Below, in pieces: positions 1-7,337 of a stretch of 30,450 bases of DNA. How positions within the stretch are numbered: position 1 is the first letter of the stretch; each line of letters begins with the position of its first letter. Under the pieces are notes generated by a model, which was not told where the DNA came from, did not search any database, and was given only the letters and a program-made list of their open reading frames with translations. A program made the translations under genes and the position numbers. The stretch is taken from NCBI GenBank assembly GCA_030150665.1, contig JASLFJ010000122.1, forward strand, positions 1 through 30,450. Direction: 5' to 3'. The DNA is from Enterococcaceae bacterium. GTDB taxonomy: Bacteria > Bacillota > Bacilli > Lactobacillales > Catellicoccaceae.

Positions 1-2
1 CT

Positions 3-2786
3 AAAAGTGGGGTAAAAGATAATCAAAGATCTAGACGTTTTGACGTTACATTACTCATTAATGGATTGCCGATTGTACAAATAGAATTAAAGCAAGTTCA
101 TGCAAGAGATGGAATCTATCAAGCTTTTCATCAAATAAAAAAATATGCTGAAGAGGGTATGTTTAAAGATAATATTTTTTCTACGCTTCAATTATTTGTA
201 GTTTCTAATGAAGCAACGACGCGTTATTTTGCAAATGCACTTCCTGAGCAAATGCATCCAAAATTTTTATTTAGCTGGCGTACACCCGATAATAAGAAGG
301 TAGATAATATTTATGATTTTTGTAAGCAAGTGCTTAATATTCCAGATGCTCACCGATTAATTGCTGATTATATGATTGTAAGTGAAGATCAAGATCAAAA
401 AAATGTAATGGTGTTACATCCTTATCAAATTCACGCCATTGAACGTATTTATGAGGCAGCTAGCAATCATCAGTCAGGATATGTTTGGCATGCAACAGGT
501 TCTGGAAAAACATTGACTAGTTTTGTAGCTACTAAACTATTAGCTAAAAAGCCGGGTATTGATCGTACTATTATGCTTGTTGATCGAAAAGATTTGGATA
601 ATCAAACGACTCAAGAGTTTACAAAGTTTGCTTCTGAATATAATACAGGTATTAGCTCAGGCAATGTGCGAGGGAATAGTCTTGTTGTAGGTATTGATAG
701 TACTACAGAGTTAACTAAAGTACTTCTTTCAGAGCAAAATAATAATGTTATTATTGTCACTACACGTCAAAAATTAGATAAAGCTGTGAAAAGAGCAGAA
801 GTACAGGAAAAAGAGCAGAAAAAAAATAAATTTCAAAAACTTAAAGGCCAGCATATTGTTTTTATTGTTGATGAGTGTCATAGAGCATTAAGTCCTAGAA
901 ATATGGAAGAAATCAGGAAAATGTTTCCTAATTCAACATGGTTTGGATTTACAGGCACTCCTATTTTTAAAGAAAATAAACGCCATGCTGAGGGAAAATT
1001 AGCAAGAACAACACAAGATCAATATGGACCGTTACTTCATAGTTATACGATAAAAAATGCATTAGAAGATGGTGCCGTTTTAGGCTTTCAAGTAGAACAT
1101 GAAAATACAATTTCTGAGGCATTGGCAGAGCAATATATCACAAAAAAATTACGTGAAGAAAAAGGCTATGACGATAAAACTATTCAAAAAAAATTAAAAA
1201 CACTTGATGAGGTACAAAAAGAGCAGCTATTATCCTCTGACATTTATGAATCGGATCATCATTTAGATAGTGTTATTCATAAAATGTTTATTCCTGATAA
1301 TATCTATACAAAATTTGATTTTCAAAATGGACAACCTACAAAATCAGCTATTTTTACAACAAGCTCTATTAGTTTAGCTAAACGATATTATCATAAAATA
1401 AAAGAGTTATCTAAAGATCCTCATTGGATGGAACATAGATATCCAGATCATCAGTTAAGACAGGGTAGGGTTATCAATGATCCGGATTTTCCAAGGATTG
1501 CAATTACGTATTCTTTAGAAGAAAATACATCGGATTCTGTAGCCCAGCAAAAAGAGATGAAGCAGATTATTCAAGATTATAATAATTATTATGGAACGAG
1601 TTGGAGTATTGAGCAGTTAGATATATATAACCGAGATATTAACAATCGTTTAGCACGAAAAAAAGGAGAGTTCAAACAGTTTGGGAATCATATTGATCTT
1701 GTTATTGTAGTTGATCGATTACTTACAGGATTTGATGCGCCAATTATTCAAACATTGTATGTTGATCGCATGTTAGAGTATGCAGGATTAATTCAAGCTT
1801 TCTCAAGAACAAACCGCACATATCCAGGTAAAGAAAAGGGATTGATTGTAACTTATAGAAAACCACATACAATGAATATCAATGTTGCAAATGCGACACT
1901 TCTTTACTCTAATGAAAATACAGATTCAGGATTGATTTATCCTTCATATGAATCGACAAAAAAGACCTTTAATGAAAATTACCGAAAATTTTATAAACTG
2001 GCTGAAAAATATAAAGATGTGTCTATGGAGCATTTATCATTAGAAAAACGTGTTGATTATATACAGGCATATCAAAAGTTAAACCGTAGTTATGATGCAC
2101 TAGTGACTTATGATGAATATAATGAAGAGTATCATCAATTTAAAAATCAAATTCATTTAATTGGAGAACATCAAGGAATATATCAAACTGTAAAAGGGTC
2201 TGTTATGACAGATTTAGAGCAAACAGAAGAAGATAATCAAAGGTTATCTGAGGAAATATCTGAAATTGATTTTTATAAAGATTATAAAGCTATTTGTTAT
2301 GATATTGATTCTGATTATATTAACCAGTTATTATGGCAATATAATGAAGAACAAGGTGATGAATACCAAAAAGAAATTATGAATATATTAGAAAAATTGA
2401 ATAAATCTCCAGAAGTTCGTGAAGTTTATAGCAATTTATTGATGCATATATCTATGGCACCGAAAAAAGTAGAAAATATTTATCAATTAAAAGAAGAACT
2501 ATTCAATGAAGCAATTAAAAAACATATTAAAGCATATAGTGAGAAATGGTGTATTGATGAAGCCGCATTATATTCTGTTTTTGAACAGTACGACTCTGAT
2601 CCATCAGTTAATATTGAGGGGCTTGTTACCGCGCATAAAAATTTTAATGCATGGGTGAAGCAAGGTAAGAATATAGATAAAGATGGGAAAAAAATTAATC
2701 TACTGGCATATGTGAGGTTATTAAAAGAAGATCTGCATGAGTTATTAGCTATTTATAAAATATTAAGAGCAGAAAGTGAAAACTAA
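3..2786 (+). CDS. hsdR: Type I restriction enzyme R subunit HsdR (5'-truncated by window edge)
   Basis: This is the motor and nuclease subunit of a type I restriction-modification complex; it translocates DNA using ATP and cuts it. The frame is open from base 3 with no start, so the N-terminus lies outside the window. The visible part opens with the end of the PD-(D/E)XK nuclease fold: FDVTLL, then QIELK at about 80-94 (the ExK pair). SF2 helicase motifs follow: ATGSGKT at about 492-512 (Walker A), VDECHRA near 867-887 (motif II), FTGTPI near 950 (motif III), and QAFSRTNRTY near 1794-1823 (motif VI). About 300 residues of C-terminal HsdR region follow. About 928 residues are visible, compared with about 1000 in full-length HsdR, so little is missing. 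HsdM and HsdS are presumably upstream but cannot be seen. No convincing terminator follows the stop. Confidence 0.95.
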   Translation, partial: KSGVKDNQRSRRFDVTLLINGLPIVQIELKQVHARDGIYQAFHQIKKYAEEGMFKDNIFSTLQLFVVSNEATTRYFANALPEQMHPKFLFSWRTPDNKKVDNIYDFCKQVLNIPDAHRLIADYMIVSEDQDQKNVMVLHPYQIHAIERIYEAASNHQSGYVWHATGSGKTLTSFVATKLLAKKPGIDRTIMLVDRKDLDNQTTQEFTKFASEYNTGISSGNVRGNSLVVGIDSTTELTKVLLSEQNNNVIIVTTRQKLDKAVKRAEVQEKEQKKNKFQKLKGQHIVFIVDECHRALSPRNMEEIRKMFPNSTWFGFTGTPIFKENKRHAEGKLARTTQDQYGPLLHSYTIKNALEDGAVLGFQVEHENTISEALAEQYITKKLREEKGYDDKTIQKKLKTLDEVQKEQLLSSDIYESDHHLDSVIHKMFIPDNIYTKFDFQNGQPTKSAIFTTSSISLAKRYYHKIKELSKDPHWMEHRYPDHQLRQGRVINDPDFPRIAITYSLEENTSDSVAQQKEMKQIIQDYNNYYGTSWSIEQLDIYNRDINNRLARKKGEFKQFGNHIDLVIVVDRLLTGFDAPIIQTLYVDRMLEYAGLIQAFSRTNRTYPGKEKGLIVTYRKPHTMNINVANATLLYSNENTDSGLIYPSYESTKKTFNENYRKFYKLAEKYKDVSMEHLSLEKRVDYIQAYQKLNRSYDALVTYDEYNEEYHQFKNQIHLIGEHQGIYQTVKGSVMTDLEQTEEDNQRLSEEISEIDFYKDYKAICYDIDSDYINQLLWQYNEEQGDEYQKEIMNILEKLNKSPEVREVYSNLLMHISMAPKKVENIYQLKEELFNEAIKKHIKAYSEKWCIDEAALYSVFEQYDSDPSVNIEGLVTAHKNFNAWVKQGKNIDKDGKKINLLAYVRLLKEDLHELLAIYKILRAESEN

Positions 2787-2869
2787 AGATGTTAGCGCTT
2801 TATAGAATGGAAAATTGAAAAGTTTGTGAAGTTTTTATAATAAAAAATGTATAAACTCTCAAAAATTTA

Positions 2870-2898
2870 TTGACTGTATACTGGTTCAGTATTATACT
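2870..2898 (+). promoter_or_regulatory. Sigma-A promoter of the serine dehydratase operon, with embedded inverted repeat
   Basis: The -35 box is TTGACT (2870-2875) and the -10 box is TATACT (2893-2898), with an ideal 17-bp spacer. The spacer holds a perfect inverted repeat, ATACTG-GTT-CAGTAT, at 2878-2892. It would be well placed for a repressor, since bound protein would cover both boxes. A second partial half-site, TGAAC, lies at 2904-2908. The predicted transcript starts near 2905, about 75 bases before the first gene. Confidence 0.7.
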
Positions 2899-2978
2899 AA
2901 ACATGAACTGATGATTTCTTAAAAAAAATATAAGATTTATAGGGAATCATTAATGAAATTTTTTGAGAGGAGACTTTT

Positions 2979-4007
2979 ATGAAAACGCTATTAGGTATTA
3001 TCATGTTACTCTTAGTGCTTGCTGGAATGTCAGTTTTTGCATTTAAAGCACCTAAGGGACAAAAAGCTCTAGGAGCACTATCAGGAGCTGCATGTGCTAC
3101 ATTCTTACCAGAGGCATTCTTACGATATGCTATTGGGGATGTATTTCACGTGGAATTTGTATCAAAAATTGGAGAAACTATGGGAGGCCTTGGTGGATTA
3201 GCCGTAGGTATTTTAGTTCCTTTAGCTTTCGGTATTAGCCCAGTTTTTGCAGTAATTACAGGGGTAGCTTTAGTAAGCTTTAAGTTATTACCAGCTTTCG
3301 TTGCTGCTTATATTATTTCATTCTTAACAGTACAGCTTGAAAAACGTATTCCTGAAGGTATTGATTTAATCGTTATTATCTTACTTATCCCAACTTTAGG
3401 ATACTTGTTAGCTGATTTAACAGCACCAGTTGTTATTGGTGTGTTAGAAGTTATTGGTGGAACAATTTTAACAGCGGTAGACGGAAACCCTTATGTAATG
3501 GGTGCGGTACTTGGATGTATTATTCCTATCGTAGGTATGACTCCACTAAGTTCTATGGTACTTACTGCGTTAATCGGTTTAACAGGTGTGCCAATGGCTG
3601 TAGGGGCGATTGGATGTTATGGTAACTCAATCTTAAACGGTATGTTATTTAAACGTATGAAATTTGGTGATGATTCTACTGCACTTGCTGTAGCAATTGA
3701 GCCATTGACACAAGTAGATATTATTAGTTCTAATCCAGTTCCTATTTATGCTACAAATGCAGTTGCAGGTATCTTTAATGGTATGGTTGTTACTTACTTT
3801 GGATTACAAATTCCTGTAACAGGTATGGCAACACCTTGGGCAGGTTTATTAGTAACAATTGGAAATAACCCAATTGGTAAAACACTTCCTGCAGTAATTA
3901 TTGTTACTGTAATTAGTTTAATCTTTGGTTACTTAGGATCTGTTGTCTTTAAAGATTATAAGAAAGTAACAGTCAGTGAAATTCGTAAAGATGATATAGT
4001 TTCTTAA
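2979..4007 (+). CDS. EIIC-type (PTS_EIIC_2-like) membrane transporter, probably for serine
   Basis: This is a hydrophobic integral membrane protein of 342 residues with about 8-10 predicted membrane segments and many Gly/Ala/Ile/Val runs. It resembles the stand-alone proteins annotated as PTS sugar transporter subunit IIC that sit beside serine dehydratase genes in Firmicutes. No EIIA, EIIB, HPr or EI gene is nearby, so phosphotransferase coupling is doubtful. The site GAGAGGAGA (2965-2973) supports the ATG at 2979. It is the first gene of a three-gene operon, 20 bases ahead of sdaAB. The inferred role is uptake or exchange of serine or a related small metabolite; the substrate cannot be read from sequence. 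Family assignment is fairly secure and substrate assignment is weak. Confidence 0.75.
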   Translation: MKTLLGIIMLLLVLAGMSVFAFKAPKGQKALGALSGAACATFLPEAFLRYAIGDVFHVEFVSKIGETMGGLGGLAVGILVPLAFGISPVFAVITGVALVSFKLLPAFVAAYIISFLTVQLEKRIPEGIDLIVIILLIPTLGYLLADLTAPVVIGVLEVIGGTILTAVDGNPYVMGAVLGCIIPIVGMTPLSSMVLTALIGLTGVPMAVGAIGCYGNSILNGMLFKRMKFGDDSTALAVAIEPLTQVDIISSNPVPIYATNAVAGIFNGMVVTYFGLQIPVTGMATPWAGLLVTIGNNPIGKTLPAVIIVTVISLIFGYLGSVVFKDYKKVTVSEIRKDDIVS

Positions 4008-4027
4008 TCTCAAAAGGAGGAAATCAA

Positions 4028-4738
4028 ATGGACACTTTAGATAGTACAAAAGTTAAGAAAAAAGAAAAAAAGGTCATGAACTATAAAAGCTGTTTTGACG
4101 TGATTGGTCCTATTATGATTGGGCCATCTAGTTCACATACAGCAGGGGCGATTGCAATTGGAAAATTAGCAAACAAATTATTCCAAGGTGAAAAGCCAAC
4201 GCATGCCTTAGTGAAGTACTATGAATCATTTGCAGAAACTCATAAAGGTCACGGAACTGACTACGCGATTGCTAGTGGAATTTTAGGATTCCAAGCAGAT
4301 GATTCTCGTGTCCCAGCTGCTTTAGATATTGCTAAAGAAGAAGGTATCGAGATTGAGTTTGTAGAAATGCCTGGAGATAGTCCTGTACATCATGCTAATA
4401 CAGCATGTATCACATTAAGTAATGATGATCAAGAAATTCATGTAACTGGTATTTCTGTAGGTGGAGGAACCATTGAAGTTAAATATATCGAATTAGATGG
4501 CTTTGTACTTGAACCTCAAGGTACATTACCTATTTTACTTGTTATCACTCCTAATGAAGATTTAAAACGTCAAGTAGAATCTATCTTAAATGAGAATAGA
4601 ATTCGTATCAATCAAGTAACTCGTTATCAACAAGGAGATCAATTCTTATATCAATTTGATTTGGATTCTCCTCCAGCACAACATGTACAAGATCAAATTA
4701 ATGAATTGAAAAAAGATGCGAAAATTATTTTACTATAA
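4028..4738 (+). CDS. sdaAB: L-serine dehydratase, beta subunit
   Basis: This is the regulatory/beta chain of the iron-sulfur L-serine deaminase, which converts L-serine to pyruvate and ammonia in the cytoplasm. The family signature GPSSSHTAGA lies near residues 31-40. The C-terminal part from about residue 165 (LPILLVITPN onward) reads as a divergent ACT-like domain. The protein is 236 residues, slightly longer than usual, because a Lys-rich stretch of about 16 residues precedes the normal family start (MNYKSCFDVIG). The strong site AAGGAGG at 4014-4020, 7 bases from the ATG at 4028, supports the longer form. The inner ATG at 4076 has only a weak purine stretch before it. It is followed 18 bases later by sdaAA. 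Confidence 0.93.
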   Translation: MDTLDSTKVKKKEKKVMNYKSCFDVIGPIMIGPSSSHTAGAIAIGKLANKLFQGEKPTHALVKYYESFAETHKGHGTDYAIASGILGFQADDSRVPAALDIAKEEGIEIEFVEMPGDSPVHHANTACITLSNDDQEIHVTGISVGGGTIEVKYIELDGFVLEPQGTLPILLVITPNEDLKRQVESILNENRIRINQVTRYQQGDQFLYQFDLDSPPAQHVQDQINELKKDAKIILL

Positions 4739-4756
4739 TAAATAGGGGGAAATATA

Positions 4757-5644
4757 ATGTTTGGGTCAATTGCAGAGTTCATTGAAAAAGCAAATGAAAC
4801 AGGAAAGTCCTTATCTGATTTAATGATTGAACAAGAGATGGAACATTCTCAACGTAGTTATGAAGATATTTGGGCACAAATGGAGCGTAACTTAGATACA
4901 ATGCAAGCAGCTGTTGAGCGTTCTATTGATGGTGAAGGTGTATTTTCTCCAACTGGATTAACAGGTGGAGATGCTGTGAAAATTATGAAATATCGTCAAA
5001 AAGGTAAGAGTTTATCTGGCGATCAAATGATGCGCAGTGTTCAAGATGCACTTGGAACTAATGAAGTAAATGCAGCTATGGGTGTGATTTGTGCGACTCC
5101 AACTGCAGGGGCAAGTGGAACACTTCCTGGCGTATTATTCTCAATTCAAGAGACTTTAGATTTATCTCGTGAGCAAATGGTACGTTTCTTATTTACTTCA
5201 GCATTATTTGGTATGGTTGTTGCTAATAATGCAATGATTGCAGGAGCAATGGGTGGATGTCAAGCTGAGGTAGGTAGTGCATCAGCAATGGCAGCAGCAG
5301 CAGCTGTAGAAGTAGCTGGAGGAACTCCAGATCAATCAGCACATGCATTTAGTATTGCATTAGGAAACTTATTAGGTTTAGTATGTGATCCAGTTGCAGG
5401 ACTTGTAGAAGTACCATGTGTAAAACGTAATGCAATTGGTTCAGGAAATGCTTTACTTGCTGCTGATATGGCATTAGCAGGTATTGAAAATGTAATCCCA
5501 CCAGATGAAGTTGTTGAAGCAATGCGTAAAATTGGACGCAGTATGCCTCGTGAACTTCGTGAAACTGGTTTAGGTGGGTTAGCTGGAACTCCTACTGGTG
5601 AAAATATTAAAATGCGTATTTTTGGACAAGTAGTTGAGTCTTAA
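4757..5644 (+). CDS. sdaAA: L-serine dehydratase, iron-sulfur alpha subunit
   Basis: This is the catalytic alpha chain that binds the oxygen-sensitive [4Fe-4S] cluster and, with SdaAB, deaminates serine to pyruvate. Its 295 residues match the usual length. The conserved block ICATPTAGASGTLPG spans residues 111-125. Cysteines at 112, 168, 210 and 221, the last two in CDPVAGLVEVPC, are the expected cluster and active-site cysteines. A Gly/Ala-rich helix region (residues 150-185) is typical. The site AGGGGGA precedes the ATG at 4757. It is the last gene of the operon and is closed by the terminator at 5657-5690. Confidence 0.95.
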   Translation: MFGSIAEFIEKANETGKSLSDLMIEQEMEHSQRSYEDIWAQMERNLDTMQAAVERSIDGEGVFSPTGLTGGDAVKIMKYRQKGKSLSGDQMMRSVQDALGTNEVNAAMGVICATPTAGASGTLPGVLFSIQETLDLSREQMVRFLFTSALFGMVVANNAMIAGAMGGCQAEVGSASAMAAAAAVEVAGGTPDQSAHAFSIALGNLLGLVCDPVAGLVEVPCVKRNAIGSGNALLAADMALAGIENVIPPDEVVEAMRKIGRSMPRELRETGLGGLAGTPTGENIKMRIFGQVVES

Positions 5645-5656
5645 AATTGTATGAAT

Positions 5657-5690
5657 AAAAAAAGTTGGGAGTTTCCCAACTTTTTTTATT
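5657..5690 (+). terminator. Intrinsic terminator of the sda operon
   Basis: A perfect 14-bp stem, seven As plus GTTGGGA (5657-5670) paired with TCCCAAC plus seven Ts (5674-5687), closes on a 3-base loop. A run of Ts on one side and As on the other lets it act in both directions. Confidence 0.9.
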
Positions 5691-5727
5691 ATTTTTATTT
5701 GGAAAGGTTTTCTTTTTTTTAGTTTAA

Positions 5728-5925
5728 TGTTATGATATAGAATATAAATTATACATGATGTTATAGAACACATTTTAGTTGCTAAATATAAAAAAATACT
5801 TTATGATAATTACAAGAATTAATAGTGACTCACTAAGGATAGCATCATTAGTTAGCAATAAATTATTTTTTAATAATTTATTATATATATTTTATTATTT
5901 TTTTATGGAGAGGAAGAGTTGTCAT
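5728..5925 (+). promoter_or_regulatory. serS promoter (extended -10) and about 180-base AT-rich leader
   Basis: An extended -10, TGTTATGAT, lies at 5728-5736, but no good -35 box is seen. It would start RNA near 5743 and leave about 180 bases before serS. The leader holds TTTAG-TTG-CTAAA at 5774-5786. It also holds a long-range complement, TTGCTAA (5779-5785) with TTAGCAA (5852-5858). An AT-only hairpin has 11-bp arms AATAAATTATT (5857-5867) and AATAATTTATT (5872-5882), followed by a T-rich stretch. No T-box sequence of the AGGGTGG type is present. Whether this region regulates serS is unknown. Confidence 0.4.
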
Positions 5926-7197
5926 ATGTTAGATTTAAAACGCGTACGAAATAATGTAGAAGAAGTTACTCAAATGTTAGAAACACGTGGTGTGGATAAA
6001 GCACAAGTAGAATTACTATTATCTTTAGATGAGCAAAGACGTGCTTTGCTTCCAGAAGTGGAACAATTAAAACAAAAGAGAAATCAATTAGCTTCCGAAG
6101 CAGCTGAATTGAAACGTAATAATCAAGATATGACACAAAATATTGAGGATACTAAAAAAGTAAATTTAGAAATTAAAAATAAAGAAACAGTACTTAATGA
6201 AATTGATGAAGAGTTAACAGGAATTGCAGTATTACTTCCTAATTTACCGCATGAAACAGTTCCTGTTGGTGTAGATGAAGATGAAAATGTTGAAATTAGA
6301 AGAAATGGTGAACGTAGAGAATTTGATTTCACACCAAAAAATCACTGGGAAATTGGTGAAGCTTTAGATATTTTAGATTTTGAACGTGGTGCTAAAGTAA
6401 CAGGAAGCCGTTTCTTATTCTATAAAGGGTTAGGAGCTCGTTTAGAGCGTGCAGTTTACAACTTCATGTTAGATACTCATGTTAATGAGCATGGATATAC
6501 AGAAATGATTCCTCCATACATTGTAAATGATAAGTCAATGTTTGGAACAGGACAATTCCCTAAATTTAAAGAAGATGTTTTCCAAATTGAAGATTCAAAC
6601 TACACTTTAATTCCAACGTCTGAAGTTCCTTTAACAAATTATCATGCAAATGAAATCTTAAAAGAAGAAGATTTACCAATTTACTATACAGCAATGAGCC
6701 CATGTTTCCGTTCTGAAGCAGGAAGTGCTGGACGTGATACACGTGGTATGATTCGTCTACATCAGTTCCATAAAGTAGAAATGGTTAAATTTGCGACACA
6801 GGAAACTTCTTATGATGAGTTAGAAAAATTAACAGCTAATGGTGAGCATATTTTACAAAAATTAAACTTACCATATCGCACAATTACATTATGTACAGGA
6901 GATATGGGATTCTCTGCTGCGAAAACTAATGATATTGAAGTTTGGATGCCAGGACAAGATACATACCGTGAAATTAGTTCTTGCTCAAACTGCGAAGATT
7001 TTCAAGCACGTCGTGCGAAAATTCGCTATAAAGATGCAGAAGGAAAAATCCGTTATGCTCATACCTTAAATGGATCTGGTCTAGCTGTTGGTCGTACCGT
7101 TGCAGCTATTTTAGAAAATTATCAAAATGAAGACGGATCTGTAACTGTTCCAGAAGCACTTGTACCATATATGGGTGGAGTAACTGTGATTAAATAA
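5926..7197 (+). CDS. serS: Seryl-tRNA synthetase
   Basis: This class II aminoacyl-tRNA synthetase charges tRNA-Ser with serine in the cytoplasm. The N-terminal coiled-coil tRNA-binding arm covers about residues 30-100 and is rich in Glu/Lys/Gln. The class II catalytic core has motif 2 around CFRSEAGSAGRDTRG and motif 3 around NGSGLAVGRTVAAILENYQ. The chosen start is the ATG at 5926 because MLDLKRVRNN is the canonical SerS N-terminus and GGAGAGG lies at 5908-5914. That gives 423 residues, a normal length. The frame is open further upstream to 5779, but that extension is hydrophobic and AT-rich, unlike any SerS. The gene is monocistronic, between its own leader and the terminator at 7213-7248. 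Confidence 0.96.
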   Translation: MLDLKRVRNNVEEVTQMLETRGVDKAQVELLLSLDEQRRALLPEVEQLKQKRNQLASEAAELKRNNQDMTQNIEDTKKVNLEIKNKETVLNEIDEELTGIAVLLPNLPHETVPVGVDEDENVEIRRNGERREFDFTPKNHWEIGEALDILDFERGAKVTGSRFLFYKGLGARLERAVYNFMLDTHVNEHGYTEMIPPYIVNDKSMFGTGQFPKFKEDVFQIEDSNYTLIPTSEVPLTNYHANEILKEEDLPIYYTAMSPCFRSEAGSAGRDTRGMIRLHQFHKVEMVKFATQETSYDELEKLTANGEHILQKLNLPYRTITLCTGDMGFSAAKTNDIEVWMPGQDTYREISSCSNCEDFQARRAKIRYKDAEGKIRYAHTLNGSGLAVGRTVAAILENYQNEDGSVTVPEALVPYMGGVTVIK

Positions 7198-7212
7198 GTA
7201 GTCATTGAAAGC

Positions 7213-7248
7213 ACTTCAACGTAATATTACGTTGAAGTCTTTTTTATT
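7213..7248 (+). terminator. Intrinsic terminator after serS
   Basis: A perfect 26-base palindrome (7213-7238) has arms ACTTCAACGTAAT and ATTACGTTGAAGT. It is followed by CTTTTTTATTT. Confidence 0.88.
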
Positions 7249-7251
7249 TAG

Positions 7252-7323
7252 AGTTCGCTAGAACTTTGTATTTAGGCATCCACTATGGCTTTAGCCTAGT
7301 GGTAGTTCAATCATAAGATGATT
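7252..7323 (+). promoter_or_regulatory. Cluster of three inverted repeats in the leader of the DUF2130 gene
   Basis: Three short hairpins lie back to back. The first is AGTTC-GCTA-GAACT (7252-7265). The second has arms CCACTA+GGCT (7280-7290, one bulged T) and AGCC+TAGTGG (7293-7302). The third is AATCAT-AAG-ATGATT (7309-7323). The GAACT arm (7261-7265) could instead pair with AGTTC at 7304-7308, enclosing the second hairpin. TAGGC (7273-7277) could also pair with GCCTA (7294-7298). The region ends just before the ribosome site GGGGTG. I recognise no known riboswitch and see no convincing promoter. Confidence 0.4.
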
Positions 7324-7337
7324 AACGGGGTGAAAAT

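Noticed and set aside
5728..5925. T-box riboswitch for serS
   Set aside because: The AGGGTGG antiterminator core and a GC-containing terminator are both absent.
5803..5925. Serine-rich leader peptide controlling serS
   Set aside because: The ATG at 5803 has no ribosome site and the frame runs into serS with no stop, so it is not a classic leader peptide.
5779..5925. 49-residue N-terminal extension of SerS
   Set aside because: The extension is AT-driven and hydrophobic, and the canonical SerS N-terminus begins at 5926 after a good ribosome site.
7205..7219. Catabolite-response site TTGAAAGCACTTCAA after serS
   Set aside because: It lacks the central CG and correct length and overlaps the terminator stem.
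7287..7325. tRNA-like sequence (TTAGCCTAGTGGTAG resembles a D-arm)
   Set aside because: There is no acceptor stem, no 7-base anticodon loop and no T-arm, and the stretch runs straight into a gene.
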